From assembly GCA_963677085.2 (NCBI GenBank), contig CAXXFH010000004.1, positions 2,480,001 to 2,544,000 on the forward strand: 64,000 bases of DNA. Direction: 5' to 3'. The notes under the pieces are model-generated. The model had not been told where the DNA came from and did not search any database. It saw only the letters and a list, made by a program, of their open reading frames with translations. Source of the DNA: G963677085 sp963677085. Its GTDB lineage: Bacteria > Planctomycetota > Planctomycetia > Pirellulales > Thermoguttaceae. The translations under genes and the position numbers were made by a program. Within the stretch, counting starts at the first letter, position 1; each line of letters starts with the position of its first letter. Of the stretch, positions 27,038 through 35,707 are shown one piece after another.

Positions 27038-28357
27038 CTATTCGTGTTCCGGGAATAAATCGGTGAGCCACTTAAAGCGATTCGGTGGCTCGTCGGGTTC
27101 GTTGGCGATTTCCGTCATGCGGTTTCGGGCCTTCACGGCGTATTCACTGAGCGGGAACTCTTTGATGAGTGATTCGTAATAGAACCGGGCCGCTCCGTAG
27201 AGCTTCTTCTTTTCGTAAAACTGGGCCATGGTCCAATCGCGTTCGGCCTTTTTCTTTTCGATCTCGTCGCGAACCTGTGCCACCCGCCCTTCTTCGGTAC
27301 CCAATTCTCCACGGAATTGGGTGAGCGCCTGATCGGCGATTTCTTCGGCGTCGTGCAGGCGTTGAGCATCGTAGAGCGAGCCCTGGTACGACTGCAATTG
27401 GCTTTGCAGACCCAGTAGGTGTGCCTTGGCCTGGTGCTGGCTCGTCGAGTATTCCTTGCGAAGCAAGTTGTAGTAGAAGGCAGCGTCTTCGTATTTCTGC
27501 TGACGGAAGAGAATATTGGCCGTGGCCATGATACTATCGTCGGCTAAAGGGCCGGTGGGATCCTTCATTCGCACGATTTCATAGGCCTTCATCGCCTGGC
27601 CCAGGGTATCGAAACGGGGCCGGGTACCGTCGGTAAGGTTGGGAGTGATCGGCCAGTGTGGTTCTTTCACGTACATTTCTTCCCAGTAGCGACCGATGGC
27701 GAACAGACGCCGGCAGATCGTATCCAGGTGGCGCGAGTTGTCGTATTTCTTCAGCAATTCGGCATACGCGTCCTGGGCCTTGGGATACTTGTCGGTGAAG
27801 AACAGGCACTCGGCACCCAGGAAAAGAGCGTCTTCCTCCAGAGCCGAGTCGGGCCAACGTTTGGCGGCCTCCTCAAGTTGCTCGGCCGCCTCGCCATATT
27901 TTTTCTGGGCAAACAGTGCTTCGCCTTGTTTCAAATGATTGCGCGCAATCGATTCGTCGGGACCGTTGCCGGTTGCCCGTCGCATGGTCTCCTGGATCTT
28001 GCCGGGCGTGAGGTCGTCGATGCTGAAACCGTCGCCTTCCTCGGACTTGGTCGGAGTTGTGGCCGGAGCGGGGTCGGTTACCGCCGTCGGCGGCGCCGTG
28101 TAGGAAGCAGGCTGCACGCCGGCGGTCGCTGCGGGTGGGGCGGGCGACGAAGCGCCTGAATTGGGCGTCGGGCCGCGGCCCGTAGCCGACTTGAACAGCC
28201 AACCCTCGTACTCGTCTTCCTCTTTCTGACGCAACGGTTGGGCATTTTCCGGCCGCTGGGCAACGTTGGTTGGCGGCGGAGGAACGGTCGCACATCCCTG
28301 CACGAAGAACACCACGACCAGCGCGGTCATGAGGAGTCTGAAACCGTTTAGCGACAT
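27038..28357 (-). CDS. BamD-like outer-membrane assembly lipoprotein (TPR)
   Basis: A 439-residue lipoprotein. The signal peptide ends FFVQGC (Cys22). A Pro/Ala-rich linker of about 100 residues follows, then TPR-type helical repeats from about residue 140. The first are NHLKQGEALFAQKKYGEAAEQ and KYPKAQDAYAELLKKYDNS, and the last are YGAARFYYESLIKEFPLSEY. This is the BamD/YfiO arrangement with an added linker and extra repeats. BamD works with BamA to insert outer-membrane proteins. ATG preceded by AAGGAAG. It lies upstream of the LptE-like gene on the same strand, an outer-membrane biogenesis context. Confidence 0.75.
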   Translation of the reverse strand: MSLNGFRLLMTALVVVFFVQGCATVPPPPTNVAQRPENAQPLRQKEEDEYEGWLFKSATGRGPTPNSGASSPAPPAATAGVQPASYTAPPTAVTDPAPATTPTKSEEGDGFSIDDLTPGKIQETMRRATGNGPDESIARNHLKQGEALFAQKKYGEAAEQLEEAAKRWPDSALEEDALFLGAECLFFTDKYPKAQDAYAELLKKYDNSRHLDTICRRLFAIGRYWEEMYVKEPHWPITPNLTDGTRPRFDTLGQAMKAYEIVRMKDPTGPLADDSIMATANILFRQQKYEDAAFYYNLLRKEYSTSQHQAKAHLLGLQSQLQSYQGSLYDAQRLHDAEEIADQALTQFRGELGTEEGRVAQVRDEIEKKKAERDWTMAQFYEKKKLYGAARFYYESLIKEFPLSEYAVKARNRMTEIANEPDEPPNRFKWLTDLFPEHE

Positions 28358-28517
28358 GCGGACTTCCTTGTCCTAGGAGTGCTCGAATCGAATGTGATCT
28401 TCCGCTGGATTTGTGTGCCACCGGCTCTACTAGTGCCTTTGTCCGTAGGCATTCTTAGTAACACACACGTAACTCTCTCGAATCTCTGTCCCTGAAATTC
28501 CCAGTTCCCGCCCCTCC

Positions 28518-29273
28518 CTAGCCATCCAACGTCCCTAAATACTTCGTCAAACGTGGCTTACGCCCCAGCAGGTTGGCCAGGTATTGGTTCATAATTCCAC
28601 GCAACTCGCCGAGGATGCGGGGCGAAATCTCCATGCGTTGCCATGTGGTATTGTGGGGGTCGGCCAGTCGTTTCATGGTTTGCAGCGCGCCGGCACTAAT
28701 CGACACGACTTGTCGTTTTCCCCGGCGGCAACGGCTTGAAAGGACTCCTCCGTCGAGCAAACCAAAGGCCACCCGACCCTCGGCCGCAATCGGTTCGCCA
28801 CATTCGGCGCAACGGTCTAACATGGGCATGTGACCTAACAGCCGTAACATACCCAACTCAAAACGTATCACCTGGCGAGCTACCGACTCGTCGGCCGCCA
28901 ACCCAACCAGGGTTTCATCGACCAAATCGAAAAGTTCTGGATGGGGATCGTTTTCGTCAGTCAAACCGTCCAACAACTCGGCCACATAATAGCCGGCGTA
29001 AAGTGCCGACAGCTTCCGGCCCGGCGGTCGGAAGCGGCGCAGCAGCTTCGCTTCGGTCAAAATGTCGAGAGCCCCGGACGATTTGTGGAGGAAGACTATT
29101 CGACACAAGGCCAACAGGTCAAGAGCAGACTCGAACGGACCCTTCAGTCGTCTGCCACCCTTCGCTAAGGCCCCTAGCTTGCCAAATTCGCGGGTGAAAA
29201 GCGTCACCACCAAGCTCGACTCGCTGAAGTCGACCGTCCGCAGGACCAGGGCAGTAGCTTTTTCGGAAGACAT
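28518..29273 (-). CDS. recO: DNA repair protein RecO
   Basis: A 251-residue recombination mediator that anneals ssDNA and helps load RecA with RecR. It has the N-terminal OB fold (ALVLRTVDFSESSLVVTLFT and FGKLGALAKGGRR), a helical core, and the zinc-finger region CAECG. The second half of the zinc site is reduced to a single Cys (SSRC). ATG start at 29273. It is the last gene of the run phoH, HD phosphodiesterase, ybeY, CNNM, recO. Confidence 0.92.
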   Translation of the reverse strand: MSSEKATALVLRTVDFSESSLVVTLFTREFGKLGALAKGGRRLKGPFESALDLLALCRIVFLHKSSGALDILTEAKLLRRFRPPGRKLSALYAGYYVAELLDGLTDENDPHPELFDLVDETLVGLAADESVARQVIRFELGMLRLLGHMPMLDRCAECGEPIAAEGRVAFGLLDGGVLSSRCRRGKRQVVSISAGALQTMKRLADPHNTTWQRMEISPRILGELRGIMNQYLANLLGRKPRLTKYLGTLDG

Positions 29274-29371
29274 GAGGGGAGTGACTGGAGACTAGAGGCG
29301 AGGGGCGAGAGACTGAATTTTGGCCGCTTGCGGCTTCGCCCCCGCCCACCGCCGGCCTTCCCCGCGTGCCA

Positions 29372-30667
29372 CTACGCCGTCGCCTGCGAGTTGCCGTTGA
29401 GCACTTCCAGCCGCACTCGCTCAATACGACGGGGAGTGGCTTCGGTCACCGTGATCCGAACGTCCTTAGCCACCAACTCTTCGCCCACGCTGGGAATACG
29501 CCCCAGAGCGCTGAAGACGAAGCCCCCGATGGTGTCGAAGTCGCCGTCGTCGGGCAAGTCGAGGCCCAGCCGTTCGTTGATTTCGTCGATGTGGACCTTG
29601 CCGAGCGCTTCGCAATGGCCGTCACCGAGCATGCGAATATCTTCGACCAGATCCTTGTCGAATTCGTCGACAATTTCTCCGACGATTTCTTCGAGGATGT
29701 CTTCCAGAGTAACCAAACCGGAAACGCCTCCGTATTCGTCGAGCACGATCGCCAAATGCACGTGGTTCTGTTGGAATTCCTGCAGAAGCACATCGACCGG
29801 CTTGGTTTCCGGAATGAAATAGGGCTCGCGCAACAGCGAAGTCCAGGGCGCCCGTGGTTCGTCGGGGTCCTTTGCCAGTTCGGGCAACAGGTCCTTGCTG
29901 ACCAGCATGCCCACGATGTCGTCGCGGTTCCTTTCCGTCACCGGAATTCGTGTGTGGCCCGTCTGGGTGATGAACTCCAAGGCTTCCTGCCAGGAGAGCG
30001 AGGTAGGCATCGACACCATATCAGTTCGCGGCGTCATGATTTCCGAGACATGGACGTCGCTCAGTTCGATCACGCCCTCGATCATCTCCCGGGCATCTTC
30101 TTCCAGCAGGCCTTCGCGATGACCTTCGGTGACTAGTGTTCGGATGTCGTCTTCGAACGATTCTTCGTCGGGCTCCTCGTGGGAACGGCCCGCCAGGCGG
30201 TGGAGCACTGTGTCGACGAACCGAGCGGCCAGCACTGGCGGGGTCATCACGATGCTTACGGCCAGCCACAGCGGCCAGGTCGCCACGAGAAACGGCTCCG
30301 CCCAGAGTCGGGCGATGGCCCAGGGAATCCAGATTTCGACGGCCAACAGGCAGAAGGCTCCGCCGAACAGTCCGCTGCCGATGATCAACGCGTCGGAACC
30401 GGCGGCCGCTCGGGCTTCGCTCCAAAGCCAAAACGTCCCCGCCCCGGCAAAAACGGCCGTTCCGATCACCTGCAGCGTTTCCGCGGCCAGGGCAACCGGG
30501 ACATGGCGGCGGAGAATCTCCCCCAGGCGATCCGGAAGGTTACGACGCCGGCAGACTTCTCCCAGGTCGTGGGGTGAAAATTCGGTGAGCGAGCGGGCAC
30601 CAACCGCCGCAAAACAGGTCACGATCAGGCCGGCAATTGCCAGCCAGAATATCCCATCGGGACTCAC
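29372..30667 (-). CDS. CNNM/CorC-type transporter with CBS pair
   Basis: A 431-residue membrane protein. The N-terminal DUF21/CNNM part has about four transmembrane segments (residues 5-165). A linker with EEDAREMIEGVIELSD precedes two CBS domains (VSEIMTPRTDMVSMP and a second with LDEYGGVSGLVTLEDILEEI). A C-terminal CorC/HlyC domain follows. Family members export Mg2+/Co2+ or regulate such export. GTG start at 30667. It lies between ybeY and recO; a 150-bp cruciform separates it from ybeY. Confidence 0.88.
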   Translation of the reverse strand: MSPDGIFWLAIAGLIVTCFAAVGARSLTEFSPHDLGEVCRRRNLPDRLGEILRRHVPVALAAETLQVIGTAVFAGAGTFWLWSEARAAAGSDALIIGSGLFGGAFCLLAVEIWIPWAIARLWAEPFLVATWPLWLAVSIVMTPPVLAARFVDTVLHRLAGRSHEEPDEESFEDDIRTLVTEGHREGLLEEDAREMIEGVIELSDVHVSEIMTPRTDMVSMPTSLSWQEALEFITQTGHTRIPVTERNRDDIVGMLVSKDLLPELAKDPDEPRAPWTSLLREPYFIPETKPVDVLLQEFQQNHVHLAIVLDEYGGVSGLVTLEDILEEIVGEIVDEFDKDLVEDIRMLGDGHCEALGKVHIDEINERLGLDLPDDGDFDTIGGFVFSALGRIPSVGEELVAKDVRITVTEATPRRIERVRLEVLNGNSQATA

Positions 30668-30697
30668 AGGCTTCGGTTCTCCTACAGTACGGATTTA

Positions 30698-30847
30698 AAC
30701 CACGGAGACACGGAGGGCACGGAGTTTTCTAGAAAGGATGAAAAATGAATGATGAAGTATGAATTCAGCCTTCATACTTCATAATTTAGAATTCATCCTT
30801 CTATTGGCTCCGAGTTCCAACTCCGTGCCCTCCGTGTCTCCGTGGTT
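30698..30847. repeat. 150-bp cruciform element between ybeY and the CNNM gene
   Basis: The outer 29-bp arms (30698-30726 and 30819-30847) are perfect inverted copies containing ACGGAGACACGGAGGGCACG. Inside are a second pair, AAGGATGAA (30734-30742) and TTCATCCTT (30792-30800), and a 12-bp pair, ATGAAGTATGAA and TTCATACTTCAT. Nearly the whole element can fold. It lies between two genes of one operon. Confidence 0.85.
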
Positions 30848-30851
30848 AATC

Positions 30852-31313
30852 CTAAATGATCTCCTCATGCCGGACGTCGATTCCCAGACGTGCCAAATAC
30901 TTCGCTTCCTGACGGCGCATCTCCGGCCGGGCCGTATCGGTTGTGTCGTCGTAGCCCACCAGATGCAGCGTGCCGTGGATCACGTATAACAGCAATTCGT
31001 CTTCGGGCGACCAGCCATAGGCGGCGGCCTCGCGGCGGGCCGTATCGGCGCTGGCCACGACCTCGCCCTCCAGGCTGCCCGGGCCTTCTTCCAGGACGAA
31101 ACTGATCACATCGGTCGGCTCGTCCAGATCGAGAAAGTCGCGATGCACCTGGGCGATGGTCGAATCGTCGACGATGGCCACACTGATTTGCGCGTCCGCG
31201 ACGGCCGCGTCTTCGACGATCATTTCCACGGCCTGCCGAATCCGAGTTTCGTCGACCGGCAATGGCTCGGCAGACGACTCGGCTTGCTGATTAGTAATCT
31301 CGATGTGAATCAC
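30852..31313 (-). CDS. ybeY: Endoribonuclease YbeY, with altered third metal ligand
   Basis: A 153-residue enzyme for rRNA 3'-end maturation and ribosome quality control. It has the family pattern LDEPTDVISFVL and GEVVASADTARREA, then the metal site HGTLHLVGYDD. His113 and His117 are kept, but Asp123 stands where the third His of the HGxLHLxGYDH motif normally is. GTG start at 31313 (MIHIEITNQQ). The gene lies between the HD phosphodiesterase and the CNNM protein, as in many bacteria. Confidence 0.9.
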   Translation of the reverse strand: MIHIEITNQQAESSAEPLPVDETRIRQAVEMIVEDAAVADAQISVAIVDDSTIAQVHRDFLDLDEPTDVISFVLEEGPGSLEGEVVASADTARREAAAYGWSPEDELLLYVIHGTLHLVGYDDTTDTARPEMRRQEAKYLARLGIDVRHEEII

Positions 31314-31369
31314 GAAGGATCAGGATGCTGCGAATTCGTGGGTGGTGCGGATGGTTGCGATTTGCGAGC

Positions 31370-31493
31370 TACTGCTTTGTCAATCTTAAAATGACGGGTT
31401 GGGTGCCACTGGCTGCTTGTCAGCCAGTGCCGAACACGGGCATACTTTTCTGCCCGCGGCACCCGTAAATCAAAAGTTGACAAAGCACTACTG
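31370..31493. mobile_element. Family A, complete MITE-like element (reference copy A7)
   Basis: A 124-bp element with inverted ends, CTACTGCTTTGTCAA at the left and TTGACAAAGCACTACTGC at the right. Inside is the imperfect inverted core GTGCCACTGGCTGC to GCAC with a second hairpin. No coding capacity. Its size, terminal repeats and many copies fit a MITE moved by a transposase elsewhere in the genome (inference). Confidence 0.6.
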
Positions 31494-31647
31494 CGGTGTT
31501 GGGCGCGACCAACGGTCGCGGCTTTTTCGGAACACGCGGCAATGCTGCGGTTCTTCAATGATTCGTTTGCTCTAATGCGTGTGTTTCTTTCATCCACGCG
31601 TGTCTTGCACTACTAACCTCAAAGATCGTTAAGTTTTTGACAAAGAT

Positions 31648-31717
31648 TAGCGACCAACGGGAGCGGGTTCTTGCCTGGGTGCGGTAGCACCGGTTTGGTT
31701 GGCGGCCCTGCCGCCTT
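31648..31717 (+). repeat. Family C double-hairpin repeat, reference copy C2
   Basis: Order of blocks: GCGACCAACGGGAGCGGGTT, then hairpin GGTGCGGTAGCACC, then GGTTTGGTTGGCGG and hairpin GGCGGCCCTGCCGCC. Copies are at 54951-55020, 56318-56380, 45880-45947 (in a gene), 9255-9333 (reversed) and, diverged, 1297-1432. Confidence 0.8.
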
Positions 31718-31799
31718 GTGCGTCAATCCGTGGTCGCTGAAGCGACCACGCCTCTCCCCATCCTCCCAACTTTCTATTCCTAACTTTCTACTTCCTTCG

Positions 31800-34088
31800 T
31801 CACGCCATTTTTTGGTCGGGATATTTGATTCGCCCATGATAGTTGGCAATGAGCGACTTGACCATACTCTTTTCGATAGTTCGTAGCTCACGCAGGGTGA
31901 GGCCGCTGTCGTCGAACTGGCCGCCGTGCAGCCGGTGTTCGGCCACTTCGCGCACCAGGCGCTCGATCCGCGCGGGTGCCGGGTCGACCAGCGTACGGCT
32001 GGCGCTTTCCACGGCGTCGGCCAACATCAGCACGGCCGCTTCCTTGGTCTGGGGCTTCGGCCCGGGATAACGAAATGAGCTTTCATCGACCTGCCCCCCA
32101 TTGGGATCGGAGGCCATCTTTTTGCTCGCCTGCTCGTAAAAAAATCCCACCCGGGTGGTGCCGTGGTGCTGCTCGATCAAATCGATAATCGGCTGCGGTA
32201 AATGGTGCTGTCGGGCAAGGTCGGAACCGTCTTTGATATGGGCCACGATTACCAGACTGCTCATCGTCGGTACCAGCGAGTCGTGGGCACTGGCCTTGTC
32301 GCCTTGGTTTTCAATGAAGTAGCCCGGCTTGAGCATCTTGCCAATATCGTGGAAGTAGGCACCCACGCGGACCAATAGTCCTCGGGCACCGATGCTGTCG
32401 GCGGCCGCTTCGCTGATCGATCCGACGGTGACCGAGTGGTTGTAGGTGCTCGGTGCGCGGCGAATTAGCTCTTGCAGCAAGGGGTGGGAAACGTCGCCCA
32501 GTTCGAGCAGGCTCAGGTCGGTCAACACGCCGAAGGCCCGTTCGACAAACGGCAACAAGCCGGTCATCAGAAAGCCGGCCATCACGGCCCACAGCCCGTA
32601 GCGAGCGGCGTTTTCGAGCAATTGCCAGCCGAAGGGTTGGTCGTCGATCAAGCCCAGGCCGATCTCCAGCAAAAAGGCGATCAGTCCGGCGAAAAGTCCT
32701 ACGTAGATCAGCTTGCTTCGCGTCCGGATTCGTCCCGTGTTGAGGATGGCCGTCGTGGTGACACCGGTCAACAAGAGGAACTCGTGCAGGCCATGCCCCA
32801 CGGCAAACACCAGGATCAACGCTAGCACGCCGGTCAGCAACAGGGCCAACTCCTGGCGATAGGCGATCGAGAGAATCATGCCGAAGAGCATGAGCGGGAT
32901 AAGTTCTCCTCGCCACGTGTCGTGGGCGGCCAGGCAGGCCAGCGCCACAACGGTCACCGCTAGAATGAGGATCGCCGTCAAACGCCCGAAGCTGGCCAGG
33001 GGACCCCGCTGCCGGAATCGCATGTACATGCCGCAGAGCAGAAACATGGCAAAGATAATGGCCACCACCGCGGTCGCCCGAACCACGCGTTCGACGAGGG
33101 TGCGTTGGGCCATGGCTGTCTGGTATTCGGCACGCAGCAGAGTGATCGTCCGCTCGTCCAACGGGATGCCCGCCCGGGCCAAGGGAGGTTGCCCCGCGGG
33201 CTGATTCGCCTGGTATTCGATCTCGATAGGCTTCACGGCCTTGTCGGCCTGATCCATCTCCCACTGCACGGGCGCGGTCCGATCGAGGCTCAGCGTGGCC
33301 GCCTTGGCGAGCCGAGGTTTGGTCCAGGCGAACAGATGATCGGCCACGTGATGTTCGGGAAACTCACGCAGCAGAGCCTCGTGGATGACGTTGCCGTCGC
33401 CGATCAACACGTCCGACACCTTAACCACTTCAACCGGTTCCGCCGCGCCGGCCGGGTGGACACGAATTTCGTCCTGGTCGCCTTTGCCGTAAGGTTCGAC
33501 CAATTCGGCCAGGATGCCGCGTTGTTCGATCGGCGCAAAGGCGATTTCCAACGACTTCTCAAACTGTTGCAGTTTCTCTTCGCCCGTCAGGGCGGCGCGA
33601 AACTGTTGAAACTCTTCTTCCGACGCATTCTCCGTAGCGGTCACGCTTTCGGGATCGTCTGTCGGCTGAAACGATTGCCAGAGCTGCTGGTCGACGTCGG
33701 CCAGTTTTTCCTTGGCGACCAGTTCGATCACCTTGTTGCGCAATTCGTTGCGCAGATCGACAAGCGGTTTCGGATCATGCACATAAACGTAGCGCACTTG
33801 GCTTCGGGCACGACGGCGCTCGAAAATGGTTGCCTCTTGATCCACTTCGGAAAAGGCCACCGTGGCCATCACATCGCGCGACGGCGTATAGCCCGTGCGA
33901 TACGGAAACGGCGGATTCCATCCTCGAATGACGATCGTGATGGCAATGGCCGTCAACAGCGCCAAGGCAATGCGGACGTGGACATCGCGGCGACTGAGGC
34001 TAGCCCAGGTCCGTTCCCACTGGCCTGGAGGCAGGTCCAGTGCGGCCACACGTTCGGATCGAGTACGGATTTGGCCGCTAGGGGGCAT
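31800..34088 (-). CDS. PgpH-type 7TM HD-domain phosphodiesterase
   Basis: A 762-residue membrane protein. It has one N-terminal helix (about residues 37-58) and a large extracytoplasmic domain of the 7TMR-HDED type to about residue 330. A membrane block of about seven helices to 520 and a cytoplasmic HD domain follow. The HD site is HDIGKML near residue 580, with EQHHGTTRV later. PgpH-like proteins hydrolyse cyclic di-AMP; activity here is inferred from family. ATG at 34088. It follows phoH on the same strand at 120 bp. Confidence 0.9.
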   Translation of the reverse strand: MPPSGQIRTRSERVAALDLPPGQWERTWASLSRRDVHVRIALALLTAIAITIVIRGWNPPFPYRTGYTPSRDVMATVAFSEVDQEATIFERRRARSQVRYVYVHDPKPLVDLRNELRNKVIELVAKEKLADVDQQLWQSFQPTDDPESVTATENASEEEFQQFRAALTGEEKLQQFEKSLEIAFAPIEQRGILAELVEPYGKGDQDEIRVHPAGAAEPVEVVKVSDVLIGDGNVIHEALLREFPEHHVADHLFAWTKPRLAKAATLSLDRTAPVQWEMDQADKAVKPIEIEYQANQPAGQPPLARAGIPLDERTITLLRAEYQTAMAQRTLVERVVRATAVVAIIFAMFLLCGMYMRFRQRGPLASFGRLTAILILAVTVVALACLAAHDTWRGELIPLMLFGMILSIAYRQELALLLTGVLALILVFAVGHGLHEFLLLTGVTTTAILNTGRIRTRSKLIYVGLFAGLIAFLLEIGLGLIDDQPFGWQLLENAARYGLWAVMAGFLMTGLLPFVERAFGVLTDLSLLELGDVSHPLLQELIRRAPSTYNHSVTVGSISEAAADSIGARGLLVRVGAYFHDIGKMLKPGYFIENQGDKASAHDSLVPTMSSLVIVAHIKDGSDLARQHHLPQPIIDLIEQHHGTTRVGFFYEQASKKMASDPNGGQVDESSFRYPGPKPQTKEAAVLMLADAVESASRTLVDPAPARIERLVREVAEHRLHGGQFDDSGLTLRELRTIEKSMVKSLIANYHGRIKYPDQKMA

Positions 34089-34208
34089 GGTGTTGCGAAG
34101 GGGTTAAGGATCAATAAGACCGAAAAAAATCAGATTCGACGAAAATCTCACACCCACAGCGTGGTCGCGTCAGCGACCACGAACCAACCTCACACGTTTC
34201 CAACTCAT

Positions 34209-35168
34209 CTATTTCGACGACCTATGCCGCTTGGGGCGCGGTTCGTAGGCATCGACGATCTTCTGGACCAGCGGATGCCGCACAATGTCACTGGTGGTAA
34301 GCCGTACCGAAGCAATCCCCTTGAGGTTGCGAAGACGATCCAAAGCGTCGATCAAACCACTTCGCGCATTCTCAGGCAAATCGACCTGGGTGATGTCGCC
34401 GGAAACCACGATTTGGGAACCGGTCCCCATTCGGGTCAGAAACATCTTCATCTGCGAAACGGTCGTGTTCTGCGCCTCGTCGAGGATGATAAACGCCTCG
34501 TTGAGTGTGCGGCCTCGCATGTAGGCCAACGGAATCACCTCGATGACGTCTTCCTCGGTATAACTGCGGATCATCTCGTGATCCATCATTTCGTGCAGGG
34601 CGTCCATCAACGGCCGCAAGTAGGGATTGATTTTGGCCTGCAAGTCGCCTGGCAAGAAACCCAGACTTTCTCCTGCCTCAACCGCGGGACGCACTAACAC
34701 GAGTTTACGGACTTCTCCCGCCTTCAAGGCGGCCACCGCCATGGCTACCGCCAGATAGGTTTTTCCCGTACCTGCCGGTCCGCAGCAAAACACGATGTCG
34801 TGGCGCCTAATGGCCTCCAGATATCGCGCTTGCCCGGGCGTGCGCGGACGTATTTGCCGGCCGGTCTTGAAAACCTCGATCGGCCGACCTTCGGCCAACG
34901 CCGAATCCCCATTTTGCACGCCCACCAACACACGACTCACGTCGTCGTCGGTAAGCATCCCGTGACGCACGGCGTGACTGCGGAGCTGCTCGAGGACTTC
35001 GGTGGCCGTCGTTACTGCGGGTGCATCACCCTCGACATGAATGCGGCCGTCGCGGGCTACGATACTTACCCCTAAAGCATTGCGAATCTTGCGTACGTGC
35101 TGATCGCAGGCGCCGAACAGGGTCAGTAAATCCTTGGAACTGACGACCGACAGGGTTGTTTCAGTCAT
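34209..35168 (-). CDS. phoH: PhoH-family P-loop ATPase
   Basis: A 319-residue cytoplasmic ATPase. An N-terminal KH-like region (LFGACDQHVRKIRNALGVSI) precedes the PhoH domain with Walker A GPAGTGKT (130-137) and Walker B FIILDEAQN. It is a ybeZ-type partner of YbeY, which is encoded two genes downstream. The start is the ATG at 35168 (MTETTLSV); another in-frame codon at 35195 would add nine residues. First gene of the run to recO. Confidence 0.93.
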   Translation of the reverse strand: MTETTLSVVSSKDLLTLFGACDQHVRKIRNALGVSIVARDGRIHVEGDAPAVTTATEVLEQLRSHAVRHGMLTDDDVSRVLVGVQNGDSALAEGRPIEVFKTGRQIRPRTPGQARYLEAIRRHDIVFCCGPAGTGKTYLAVAMAVAALKAGEVRKLVLVRPAVEAGESLGFLPGDLQAKINPYLRPLMDALHEMMDHEMIRSYTEEDVIEVIPLAYMRGRTLNEAFIILDEAQNTTVSQMKMFLTRMGTGSQIVVSGDITQVDLPENARSGLIDALDRLRNLKGIASVRLTTSDIVRHPLVQKIVDAYEPRPKRHRSSK

Positions 35169-35707
35169 GAAGCATCGCGCTGGCATAACCGCCAACGCAC
35201 TGGACTAGTCCGTCTTCTGCGTTTTTTTCAACACTCCCGGCCCGGCCGAGTTGTGTCGACGTTGCTGTTGTTCCCGTAAAAAACAATGAACCGCGGAAGG
35301 GACCCAAAATGGAAACGGCGAGCCGCCGCCGTGTACCGCCAACTCCAGGGCTAAATCCCCCGAAAGCCGTCGGGCAAGGCCTGCTGCCCGCTTACCTTAA
35401 GAGAGCATGGTCTATGGAACCGGAGCTTGCAAGACCAACCTGCGGTTCACACCGGTTCGTCTAAACAAACTTACCTTACGACCAGACTCCTTCTTGTAGT
35501 ATATCCAACCAGAGATTTTGAGGAACAGCCGAGGTAAGAGTGTCGCCGTAACCTTTTTCACGAAAACAATTTGGGGATTTCCGGGGAACGCCGGGTGCCA
35601 TGCCTCACACTTGCGTGGGCATGCTCGAAGTGCGGTACGCATTCATGTCCATGCAAGCGTGAGACATGCCGCCCAATCTGAGAATTTGGATTTATCGAGG
35701 TACCGGC
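35169..35707. other. 539-bp region upstream of phoH; possible structured RNA and a family B repeat
   Basis: 35250-35500 is dense in possible stems. Examples are GAACCGG and CCGGTTC around an inner AACCTGCGGTT, then GGGCAAGGCCTGCTGCCC, and CCCCCGAAAGCCG. I do not recognise a known riboswitch, tmRNA, SRP or RNase P signature. A family B doublet lies at 35590-35674. The phoH promoter probably lies here. No protein-coding gene is supported. Confidence 0.45.
35590..35674. repeat. Family B REP-like doublet, copy B2
   Basis: TGCCATGCCTCACACTTGCG, a middle with GCATGCTCGAAGTGCGG and GCATTCATG, and the inverse tail CAAGCGTGAGACATGCC. It has the same plan as the doublet at 37470-37548 but mutated arms. 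It lies just after the dehydrogenase gene's 3' end. Confidence 0.7.

Larger units (their letters stand above)
31314..31799. other. 486-bp intergenic region filled by repeats
   Basis: Between the HD phosphodiesterase and ybeY. It holds the only complete family A element (31370-31493), a family C element (31648-31717), and a hairpin GTGGTCGCTGAAGCGACCAC (31730-31749). No gene. The usual close spacing of this operon is therefore broken here by repeat insertion. Confidence 0.7.

Noticed and set aside
33105..34697. A 530-codon plus-strand frame running across the HD phosphodiesterase and phoH
   Set aside because: It overlaps two well-supported genes in antisense and shows no recognisable domain.
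35250..35500. tmRNA, RNase P RNA or SRP RNA upstream of phoH
   Set aside because: None of the conserved core sequences of these RNAs is present; only generic stems are seen.
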